A stretch of 62,000 bases of DNA from Neocallimastix lanati (nom. inval.) (Eukaryota; Neocallimastigomycota; Neocallimastigomycetes; Neocallimastigales; Neocallimastigaceae). Made by a program: the position numbers and the translations under genes. Position 1 is the stretch's first letter. Every line of letters begins with the position of its first letter. Positions 13,292-24,805 of the stretch are shown here, in pieces. Below the pieces are notes generated by a model. The model saw only the letters and a list, made by a program, of their open reading frames with translations, did not search any database and was not told the origin of the DNA. Location: positions 107,501 through 169,500 of the forward strand of contig JACVTC010000140.1 in NCBI GenBank assembly GCA_016946835.1, given 5' to 3'.

Positions 13292-14097
13292 ATGTAAAGT
13301 ATTGAAATAAACAAAGTAAAATAAAATATACTATTCTAAAAAAAAAAAAAAGATCCCTATTTCAAATTAATTCTTTGTTCTTTTTTGATAATTATCATCT
13401 TTCTATTGTATATTCAATTATTTAATAAATTTTACAAGTAATAAATAAATTCCCATATTAAATCTATATTTATATATTAATTGGTTTTAATTATCAATAA
13501 TTAAAGTTTTATTATTTTTCCTAAAAATTTTGTCTTACATAAAATTATGTAATTACAATATAAAATTAAAGCCATATTTATTCTAAAATTAAGTACAACA
13601 TAATTCATTTTAAATTATTTCAAAAATGATTAAAAAATTTCAATTAATGATTATAATAATAATAAAAAATAAAACAACAAAATTAAATATATAAGAATAA
13701 GTAAAAAAATAGATTAAATATTTTTTTTGAAACATAGGATTAAATATTTTAATAGCTAAACCTATATTAAAAAAAAAGTTTATATGAAGTATATTTGATT
13801 TATTGTTATTAAAGTTATTTTCGTTTTATCGTTTTTCTTTTAAACTTTAAACAAAGTTTTTTTGTTTATTAAATAATTTTATAAAAAACAATTTTTTTTT
13901 TTTTTTTTTTTTTTATTTTTTATTTTTTTTTATTATTATTATTATTATTTAACAAAAAAGATTTATTTTCCTTTATCAAAATAAATAAAACATAAAGATT
14001 CATTGGATTCATACATAATTTTTGTTATCATTAGTAATATTTTAAAATATAAAATATTGAAAATAAATCATTATATTTCTATAAAATTGTATAAATA
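13255..14097. other. Divergent promoter region, SWT1 / PIERCE-like gene
   Basis: Only 0.84 kb separates two divergent start codons, so regulatory DNA for both genes must lie here. An A/T homopolymer (13257-13283) touches the SWT1 start. Other T runs are at about 13891-13914, with (ATT)n just after. No factor-binding motif can be named. Confidence 0.5.
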
Positions 14098-14521
14098 ATG
14101 ACTGATAATTTTGGAAATATTATAAAACCAACAGAAAATGGTCCAACTATTTTACCAGAAAAATTCCAAAGACCAGGTATTTTTAATATTTATAAGTAAT
14201 TTTTTATATTTATAATTAAATATAATATTAATAAAAAAATAATATATAAATTAAAGAATTATGGAACTATAATATCAAGAAGCAAAATTTATTATATACT
14301 ACTACAAATAATGATTATGGATTTTATAAACCAACACTTGTAGAAATGCCTACAAAATATTATAGTTCTAATCAAGAATTTACCGAGGTATATAGTAATA
14401 TATTTTTTTTATTATTATTATTATTATCTTTATTTGAATAATTAATATTATTAATTATATAAAATGAAATTAGAACTTATCTATGGCCGGAAACTACAGA
14501 AATTTTGGTTTAAACCCATAA
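14098..14521 (+). CDS. PIERCE-like ciliary microtubule inner protein, 85 aa
   Basis: PIERCE1/2 proteins sit in the lumen of ciliary doublet microtubules, at the junction of A- and B-tubules, and help dock outer dynein arms. Three exons (14098-14176, 14257-14387, 14474-14521) join in phase to give 85 aa starting MTDNFGNIIKPTENGP. Family hallmarks: a tryptophan-containing LWNYNIKKQNLLY, then TTTNNDYGFYKPT, then the VEMPTKYYSSNQEF segment (Met-Pro plus aromatic plus Asn/Ser). The C-terminus NLSMAGNYRNFGLNP matches the glycine-plus-R-N ending of the family. No signal peptide or membrane segment is present, as expected. It is shorter than mammalian members. The identification rests on order and spacing of these short motifs, so it is good but not certain. 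Confidence 0.78.
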
Positions 14522-14785
14522 TTCTTATTTTTTAAGATTTTTTTTTTTTAAAATTTTTCTATTAAACACTAGTGTAACATTTATTGTAAAATTTAAATGG
14601 CATTTATATTAGTAATTATTAATATCTAACAAGTTTTATTATTAATTTACAATAACAATTATACAAATATTTAATCATATATTAATTCACAAAAACAATT
14701 TTAAAAATTTTCAATTATTTTATTAAATAATTATTACATTTTATTCATTGCATTACACAATTATAAAAAATATTTTCAAAAAAAT

Positions 14786-14820
<35 letters not shown>

Positions 14821-15572
14821 TATATATGATTTTATGTACTATTAATTATAATTTTCAATTAAAATAAAATAAAAATATATATATAAATAAAATAAAATAA
14901 TGGATGTATTCTTTTTATATAAATCAAATATTTATTAATTATTAAATCAAAATAATATAATAATGTTATTGAAAAAAAAAAAAAAATTTTTTTTTTTATA
15001 AGGGATAAAGAGAAAAACACTCCTTTAACTAATTATTATAAAATAAATTAATTATATAATTTTATTATATATTGATGGAAAATTATAAATAAATAATTTG
15101 AATTTAAAATATCAAAAATAACTTAATAGAAAATTGAAACCTATAAAAATTTAACATTAAGTTAACGCAATATATATTAAAATATTAGTATTGCAATTTT
15201 TTAAAAATATATTTAATAAAATAGAACTAAAAGAAAATATTAATCTATATGTAATGATTTGTAGTATTCCCTCCCTTCTTATATTTTAATTAATTTAACA
15301 TAAATATTATAATTCTTATTTGTCAAATGGGATTATGACTCAATTGATTGAAAAGAACTTTTTCTTTGATTAATTATATACTTATTTTCTCATGATTATT
15401 TATGCCTAATTATATAAAAAATATTAGAATTTTGAATCATATTGTTATTTATAATAAATAAGTTAATAACTAAAATATTTAATTTTTTTGATTTACAATG
15501 ACAATATTACTATGGCTTCATTTAATTTTATTTAATACTGAATTTATAGAAATTTTTATATTATATGTTGTA

Positions 15573-15610
<38 letters not shown>

Positions 15611-15806
15611 CATAGATCATATTATTAATTATTTATTTATTACAATTTATTTATTTATGTTTTACATTTATATTATAATATTATAATTTATTATTTATTA
15701 TATATTTATATATTTTTTTATTATATTACTTATGGATTTTTTAATTTCTGGATATTTTATATTTTTATTTATTTAATATTTTTATTTTATTTTTTTTTTT
15801 ATTTTT

Positions 15807-15849
<43 letters not shown>

Positions 15850-16159
15850 TATTATTTTTTTTCTATTTTTATTTTTCTTTTTTATTTTTTTTTTAATTAT
15901 TTTGTATTGTATTATACCACAATAATTATAATAATAAAAATTATAATATTAATAATAAAATAATATATATATTATATATATAAAGATAATATAAATTAAT
16001 TTTAAAAATATTAAGATAATAATGTTCAAAAAATGTTTTTTTTTTTTTTTTTTTTTTTAATAAAAGAATTATAATTTATACCATTTTATTAAATAAATAT
16101 ATAATTTCTTATTGTGATGCTTCTTTTTTATAATTCATTTTTAAACTTTAAATTTTATT
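14522..16159. other. Convergent intergenic spacer
   Basis: Separates the 3' ends of the PIERCE-like and GrpE genes. It contains A runs (about 14788-14815), an (AAT)n of about 12 units near 15573-15607, and a T-rich tract at 15779-15900. A less A/T-biased patch at 15255-15400 shows no coding frame. Confidence 0.55.
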
Positions 16160-17220
16160 TTATTTCTTTTCACTATCATCTGGCTTCTTAGAAACACCAA
16201 CTTGAGCTGGTCTTAATATACGACCATTTAAGATGTAACCTTCCTTTTGAACTGCAATAACAATTCCTGGCTCTTTATCAGCCATTGGTGTTTGGAACAT
16301 TGCTTGATGTTTGTTAGCATCAAAAACTTCACCTAATGGATTAAACATCTCTAAACCATGCTTTTTGAAAGTATTTAAAAGTTGAGTTCTGGTCATACTA
16401 ACACCAGTGAATAAACTATATAATATATTATCTGATTTATCTTCACGCTTTTCCTCTGGAACAGATTCTAAAGCCATCTTTAAAATATCTGATATATCTA
16501 ATAAATCTTTAGCGAATTTTTGAATAGCAAATTGCGTTGATTTTTGAATTTCTTTACGAGTTCTTTCTCTAATATTTTCAGTATCAGCTAAAGCTCTCTT
16601 ATAGGCATTCTATATTTAAAATTATAAATATTGAAAATATTATAATAATTTTATATTATTAATAATAAAAATAGTAATAATTAATAATAAAACTTTATAA
16701 AATTTATTTTATTTTATTAATATATATATTAATATATTAATGTATCTAATATATTAATGTATTTAATATATACTTGTAAATCTGAAATCTTTTTATCCTT
16801 GCTTTCAAGTAATTTCTTTACAGCTGGATCCATTTCTGATTCTTTTTCATCTTTTTTATCCTCTTTTTTATCTTCTTTTTTATCTTCTTTATTTTCTTCG
16901 CTTTTTTCTTCTCTTTTTTCTTCTACTTTTTTTTCTTTTTTTGTTTCATCTTTAGTTTCCTTTCCAGAATTAGCTTCTGTTGAGTTAAATCTAAATGATA
17001 CATGAGTATTTATATTGTTTAATATGGAATTTTGCTTTAATAAAGAATTATGATTATTAAATAATAATGATGAAGAACTAGATGTAGAAGCAACATTGAA
17101 GAATGTTCTTTTCATAATTGGAATTTGTTGTTTCGCTATATTTGAAACAGCACTGAGGGTATTAATGTTACTTGTGGATAATAAATTAACAGAGTTAGAT
17201 ACTATAGTATTCATATTCAT
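16160..17220 (-). CDS. GrpE-type nucleotide exchange factor, mitochondrial or hydrogenosomal
   Basis: GrpE/Mge1 releases ADP from the organelle Hsp70 during protein import and folding. Exons 17220-16774 and 16609-16160 join in phase to give 298 aa. The first about 85 residues are Ser/Asn/Arg-bearing and poor in acidic residues (MKRTFFNVASTSS, SFRFNST), which fits a matrix-targeting presequence. A highly charged Lys/Glu/Asp segment (about residues 85-130, KEDKKEDKKEDKK) follows. Then comes the GrpE dimerisation helix AYKRALADTENIRERTRKEI and KFAKDLLDISDILKMAL. The C-terminal beta domain has NPLGEVFDANKHQAMF and KEGYILNGRILRPAQVGVS. If the organism is an anaerobic gut fungus, the target would be the hydrogenosome; that is inference. 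The charged insert is unusual in length for the family. Confidence 0.93.
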
Positions 17221-17544
17221 TTTGTATATTCTTTATATTATATATTTATATATAAATTTAAATTATTTCGTTAATAAAAATACTAATTATTTTATTAAAA
17301 AAGAAGAAATTATATTATTTTATTAGTCCTTTTTAATTTAATTTAATTTAATTTATTTTTTTTATGTGTATTTTTAATATTTCTATTTGAAATTTTAAAA
17401 TATTATTAATCTTTAATATTCTTAGAGTTTTTAATTAAAAAAAAATAATAATAATTAGTTTTTAATTCAAAGTTAATTATTAATTCAAAAAAGTTATTTG
17501 CTTTTTATATTACGACAACAATTTACATACAATTTTTAATAAAA

Positions 17545-17580
<36 letters not shown>

Positions 17581-19695
17581 AAATAAAAATTTTTTTATTT
17601 ACTTTTATAAAAAAATCTTTTTAAAGTATCTGGAATAATTTACGAAAATATATAAAGAAAACTATAGCACTTTAACTTTTTCTATTACAATTTTTTTTTT
17701 TTTACTTTTAGTATTATAGTATCAATTTCCGAAATAAAGGATTTTCTTTTAAAAAAAATTAATCTAGTTTTTATAAAAAAAAAAATTGTAGTAATAAATT
17801 AAATTTATATTGTTATTAATGATTTATATTCTTATATATGAAGTAATAAATTTATGAATAAGATTATTTAATAACATTATATATAATACTTTTTTCCATA
17901 AAGTTATATTTTATATGAAAATAATAAATCAAAAAAAAAAAAAAAAAAAAAATTATTATTTATTATTTATTATTATTTATTATTTATTTATTATTTATTT
18001 ATTATTTATTTATTATTTATTTATTATTTATTATTTATTATTTATTTATTATTATAATTATTAGTTATTAATAATTATAATTATTAAATATAAGATTATT
18101 AGATCAAATATTGTAATTAGAGTAAATCATATATTAAAATTTGATTGGCTAGGAATTTACGGTTAATTCAAAATTTTAAAATATTTCTTATTATTTCTTT
18201 TATAATTTTCTATTTTTTTTTTAAATTAAATAATATTTAATGTATCATATATTAAAATATAATCGAGTTTAATGTATATTAATTTAGAAAAGTAGTATTA
18301 AAATTATAAAATAATGAATCAATAAATTATAATAAAATAAATAAATATGTATTTAAAATTATTATAAAATAATGAATATGAATCAATAAATTATAATAAA
18401 ATAAATATATTAATATTTATTAATAAAAAAAATTTTTTAAATTTTACTTAATATTTATGAAGTAAAATTTAAAATTTTTTTTTCATTTTTAATACTTCTA
18501 TCTATTTTTCTCTTATTCTATTTGTTTAAAAATTTTAATATTTTTTTATAGTTTGGAAATGAAAGCTTATAATAAATTTTGAATATTTAATAATTTAGAT
18601 TTTTTTATTTTTCTAATTTTAGTATAGAATTATTTCTGTATTTTAATATTTTTATTAACAAAAGTATAATTAAAATTTATAATAAATTTATTGTTACACG
18701 GGGAAAAATTTACTAATATTCTACTTTTTACTTTTTATAAAAAAAAAAAAAAAGAGTAAAAAGAAATGAAAATATATATATATATAAAAATTAATTATTT
18801 CAAAAGTATATAATGATAATTAAAATAATTTATATAATATTTATTATTTATTATTTATTAATTCAAATTTACCTGAAAGAATTAAATATATTTGTTGAAG
18901 CTATTATCCTTTAAATCTTATTTAAATGTTACAGTATATTTATTATTAAAAAATAGATAAAACTATAATTTGTTTTTATTATTACTTTTATTTAATTTCA
19001 ATTTATTAGTTTATTATTTTTATTTAATAAACATAATTTCTAATTATCTTATAATCAATTTATATATTTGTATTTTGCATTTATTAAATTTCTTAATGTT
19101 TCTTTAAATTAAAAAAAAACTTTGATATTTAAATATTGCATAGTAAAAAAGAAAAATACTTTTTAATTTTTAAATAGAGAAGATAAATTTTCTTTCTATA
19201 TTTTAATATATTATATAAAATGATTATCAAATTTATATTATCATTCTTATTGATATTACATTTAATTAACTTTGATATATTATATAAATAATGAATGATT
19301 TTAGTAAAAAAAAAATGTGAATATATGATAAAAAAAATATTAAAAAAATAATTATTATAATAGATAATAGTATTTAATAAAAGAAAATTAACTATTTTTT
19401 TCTCTAATATTATTTATGCGATTATAATAACTTATATATAAACTATTAAAAAAATAAATAAAATGAATGTACTTTTGGATGATTATAATATTAATAAATT
19501 ATATTTTTGAAATTTTTTAAATATATAATTAAATAGAGAAAAAAAAAATAATAATTTTATTAATGAGTTTAAAGGTTTATGACAAAGTTGTATAAATAAT
19601 AGAGATATTTTTTTTTTCATGAAGGTTTCTATATATATATTATTTTTTCATAATTTAATTTTTTTTTTTTTAGATTATTATGATTTGTATTTAAT
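17221..19695. other. Gene-free 2.5-kb spacer
   Basis: Upstream of GrpE and downstream of the formin. It has an A run (about 17551-17578), a TTATTTA-type heptamer/tetramer array (17954-18054), and a diverged duplication of about 45 bp (about 18303-18345 and 18358-18405). Otherwise it is A/T-only sequence. No gene or structured RNA was seen. Confidence 0.6.
17954..18054. repeat. TTATTTA/TTATTTATTTA interspersed array
   Basis: About 100 bp of alternating 7-bp and 11-bp units built from TTAT and TTA blocks. It resembles the larger pure 7-bp array at 44331-44653. Confidence 0.75.
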
Positions 19696-22600
19696 TTATG
19701 AAATCAATTTATTATCATTGGAAAAAGCTCTTCCACTAATAACATCATAAATTATGAAATCAAGTTTTTGTTGATTTTCATCTTCATCTGATTCTTCAAT
19801 AATAGTGGATTGTTCCTTAAGATCATTATTTTCATATATACTATCTTCATTGGAATAAGCATAAATAACAGAATCATCGACTTGAATATTTGGAACACTT
19901 TTTATTTTCTTTAAAAGATTTATTTTTTTACTTCCATTTGGTGATACAATTTCATTTTCAATTGGTGTTTGAAGATCAACATTGATTTTAATCTTATTTT
20001 GTTTAGTATTAACTGCCTCAGATTCAACAGTGGTAGTGGTAGTAGTAGTGGTAGTAATAGTTTGTGTTGTTGTTACAGTGGTTGTAATCTTTTCTTTCTT
20101 TACATTAACAGATCCTTCATTTATATTCATATTAGTGAGAGCTGTAGTGGAATTAACGTTTTGTTTCTTTTCTTCTTCTTCTCTTTCATTATCAGCTTTA
20201 GATTTAGCAAAAGAAGTAGAAATAGAAGTAGAAGTAGTTGAAGTAAAAGTAGAATCAGCACTAGACTTCTTGGTTAAAGTATTCGTTTTAGTTTCTTCGG
20301 TATCTTCTTCAATAATAGTTTCAGTTTTTGTATCTCTGATACTTAAAGCCTTAAACTTCTCTTTAACATCTTCAAGAGTAACTTCATTTAATGCACCATA
20401 TTGATCAGAATTTTTAGTTAGTGAGGATAAATTCATTTCTGAGAACTTTCTATTTAATAATTTCTTTTCTTTCATAAGTTCACGTTTTTCCTTTTGTTCT
20501 TTTAACATTTTTTCTCTTTTCTTCTTTTGAAGAGCTTGTTTCTCAGCTTTTTCATTGTCTTGTTTGGCTTCATCAAATTCTTGAATAAAAATATTAAATA
20601 TTTCAAAGAATTCTTCTGGAGTCTTTTTAGAATCTTCACCAAAAAGCTTTAATACTTTTTGATATTGTTTTTGAGCATTTTCATACATTTTATCTAAGGA
20701 TTCGCTTTTATTAATAGCTTTTTCTAAAAATTCTTCCATTACATCTGAAAATATATCCTTTTCTTCTTTTTCTTTTTCTTCTTCTTTTACTTCTTTATCT
20801 TTATCTTTTTCTTCTCTATTTTTTTCTTTATCTTCATCTTTTACTTCTTTATCCTTATCTTTTTCCTTTTCTTCTTTTTTATCTTTTTCATTTTCATTTT
20901 TCATTCCTTCGCCTTGAATTTCTTTGTCTGTTTCTGATTTCTTTATTTTATTATTCTTTTGTCTTTTAAGAACCCGAACTAAAGACTTAATATCTCTAAT
21001 ACCGGCTTTCATAACAACGAAAAGACCTTGAATAATAGATGGATTAACTTTAACACCATCTTCTATATGTTTTAATTCATCTCTAAATTGAAGAACATCT
21101 GGATAAGTATTTTGAATAAGATTAACAAGATAGTTCATTAATGAGATTCTTCTATTATTATAAACGGTCTTAGTATCTACTAATTTAGCAATACTACTTA
21201 TTTGGAAGCCATAGGCACCACCACGATTACCAGAATTCATATAATTACCTAAAGCTAAAATAATTTTTAAAACATTCTTAAAGTTTTTACTCTTAATTAA
21301 ATCATTGGTAGCACTATCATACCAATTAATCATGGTAAAAATATCATCGACATATTCTTGGAAACAACATTTAAATTGAAGGGCTTTCAATCTATCTTCA
21401 TAGTGATCAATTTTTGAAATATCTAAGAAGAATTGTTCGGCTAAATCAAATTTTTCATCTGTTGCTTCATACATTTTAACAAGAGCATATTCTTCTTCAG
21501 TTGGGCAGAATTTTAAAAGTTCTGGAATAATATCCTTGCTAAGATTATGATGATCAGCCGTCATTAAAGCTTGTTTAATTTGTTTAGAATCCAATTTTAC
21601 AGCACGAAGCATAATACAACAATTCTGAGATCTTTTTGGGTCAAGGAATGTTACTAACTTTGGTTTAGCCTTAACTAATTGTGAATCTTGATCATCAGTT
21701 TGTTCAACAACCTTCTTTTTATGTTGAAAAGCAGAGAAAATATCTTCAAACCTTGGAAGTTCATCACTTAATTCTTCCAAAACTATGGTATCATCAATAT
21801 CTTTCCAGATTGTTTCACTAATTAAATATGGTGGAATTTTTGTCCAATTTAATGATTTTAATGGTTTAGATGAAAGATTAGTTTTCTTAGCCAAAATACC
21901 AACATGCTTATTCATCATTCCTGGTAGAGCAGGTGCTTTGACAGCCATAGTTGCAAATCTATTTTTATTTTTTGTTAATGGTGTTGGTGGGGCTGGTGGA
22001 ACATTAGAACCTGCTGGTGGTGGTGGAGGTGGTGGAGGTGGGGCATTTGAACTTGATAGTGAAGATGGTGGAGGTGGTGGTGGAGGAGGCGGTAGAGCAC
22101 CCACTGTATTAGTTGATGATATTATAGGTGGAGGTGGAGGAGGAAGTGGTATATTAGAATTATTTGATGATTGCATCATTGGAGGTGGTGGTGGAGGTGG
22201 TGGAGGTGGAATATTTATTTTTTGGGTATCATTAGTGGTATCATTAGTGTTATTATTAGTGTTTGTACTCACAACTGGAGGAGGTGGTGGTGGAGGAATA
22301 TTGGTGGAAGTAATAGTATCAGAATTAGTATTTGTTATCATTATTGGAGGAGGAGGTGGTGGTGGAGGAATATTTGATTTTGATGAAGTGATGGTTATAT
22401 TATCAGTGCTGGTAAAAATAACTGGTGGGGGAGGAGGAGGTGGTGGAATATTAGTGGAGACCATACTATTTGAAATAGATTTACCATTGGTAGTAGTTTC
22501 TGGAACAACTACATTTTTGGATGGGGAATTTAAAATTAAGCTTGATCTACTATTATTCTTTCCAATAGCACTTAAACGAGAAGATAATAATGGAGATGAA

Positions 22601-24535
22601 GTTGAACTTGATAGAAATGATTCATCCATTATTGAACTGTCATTGATTTCAAGATCTATTACATTAGATTATAAATTTTAATTATTAAATTTTAATATAG
22701 TAATTTAGTAACATATTATTATAATATTTTATGAATAAATATTAATTGTATAAATATAAAAAAGAATTTAATAAAGTACAAAATATTTTTTTATAATATA
22801 TTTATTATTAATTTCTTTATTTCTAACTTTTATTTTCATTATTATCATTAATTAATTTATTATACTATAAATATTAATATATGCTTTAAATAAACTTACC
22901 AGAATCTTTTAAAATCATTGAGTTTCCATTAAATGATTCAGTAGAAGAAGCAGATTTTAAATTATATTTTAAATCATTGAAAGATGATGATTCACTCATA
23001 TAAAATGAAGATTCTAAATCATCTCTTCTAGAAGCTTCTTTAGCTTGTCTATCTAGAGTTTGTTCGAGCGCATTAAGTTCCTTTTTCTTTTCATTAAGTT
23101 GGGCATTTAATGAAGCAATTTCATTAATTTTTTTAACTAATGAGGTCTTTAAAACAACCTTTTTTTTTTTTTTTTAATATTATTATTTTAATAATAGTTT
23201 ATTATTAATATAAAATATTTAAAGGTATTAATATTTAATTATATACATAGTCAACTTAAAGAAAAAAAAAATAACAATAATTAAAAAATGTTACTTACAT
23301 ATTTTGCCTTTTTACCATAAGAATAATGTTTCTTTTTCTTTGAATACGAAGTATAAGCAGTAGTTCTTCTTTTTATACTATTTCTAGAAATATCTCCACT
23401 GAAAGATATATCACTTAAAGAATGATTTAAACTTGAATCATAACTAATATTTCTACTAAGACTTTTTTTCCTGTTTTGTTGATGTTTATGTCTTTGAGTA
23501 TATGAATGAGAAACTGAACGATTACGACTTGGATTTGGAGAAGATGGTGTACTACTTATATTTTCTTGTTTATTTAATACAGTTTCCATAGTTTTAATGT
23601 CATTAATAACTCTTTCTACATTAATATCTAAAAGTGCGGCTTGTGGATCAGAATGTTCATCATTATTTTTTAATACAATATTTTGAGTTAATTGATCCAA
23701 TAACATCCACATTGCTGTTCTTTCACCTGAATCTTTAGGCATTAATAATGTATGTTTTAACATATTAATGAAATATTTATAACATCTTGTATCCTTTATT
23801 GATTTATTTAATGATTCAAATAATAATACAGCATCTGAATTATTAGAACTACAATTAAACCTTTTATATAACTCTCCTTCATCATTATTGGCATTTTTTT
23901 CAAAAATATTTATTTGATTATTAATTAAGCTATCATTTAAACTTTTCAATTTCTAATTTATTATTTAATAATTTTAATAGTTTTAATAACAGAGTAATAA
24001 ATGCGTAATTTATATATATATATATTTATATATAATTTTTAAATTATTAATTTTTAAATATAACTTATTAAAATATTATTTAATATATTTACATCAAAAA
24101 TTTCAAGTAGACCTAAATTAGTAAATTCATATCGCAAATGAGTTCTGAATTCGATATTAAGTTTATTACCACCACTAACAAGGGCATTAATTAAAGATAA
24201 CGATGCAAGTTGTAAATCTCTATCTACTGGCTCATTCTTACACTTTCTTCTTCTATCTAAAATTAAACCTCGGACAATAGTTTCAAATCTCTTTGTTTCA
24301 CCAGCAATTTCTTTAAAATCAGTTAATGCTTGTAATACATAATTATGTCCTTTTGGAATCATACATACAGCAGCTAAAATTTCCGATGCTACGCAACGAG
24401 TTCTTAATGACGTTGATCTTAAACAAAGGGCAATAACTACAATTAATTTAGGATCATCCATTAAATTTTCTAATCCGGACTATTAATATTATTATAATAA
24501 TATAAATTAATAAATTAAAATAAGATAATTATTTA

Positions 24536-24573
<38 letters not shown>

Positions 24574-24774
24574 TATTATTATTATTATTTTTTCAATTGT
24601 ACTTACTTCAAGATTCATAATTGCTTTTATACATTGAATATACAATGATTCAAGTTCGTCATAATTTGGACCATAATGCCTATATTATATATTATTTATT
24701 ATAATAATTAATAAATAAAAAATAACAAAAAAAAATTGTTTATATTTTTTATATTTTAATCTTTTTCTTTTTTC

Positions 24775-24805
<31 letters not shown>

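Noticed and set aside
15498-15686. Short + strand frame with an Asn run
   Set aside because: Composition is only Ile/Leu/Phe/Tyr/Asn from A/T-rich DNA and an (AAT)n repeat; no conserved motif and no exon partners.
21785-22681. Long Gly-rich open frame on the + strand
   Set aside because: It is the complement of the formin FH1 polyproline repeats, which sit in a domain with clear FH2 similarity on the minus strand; glycine runs here are the expected shadow.
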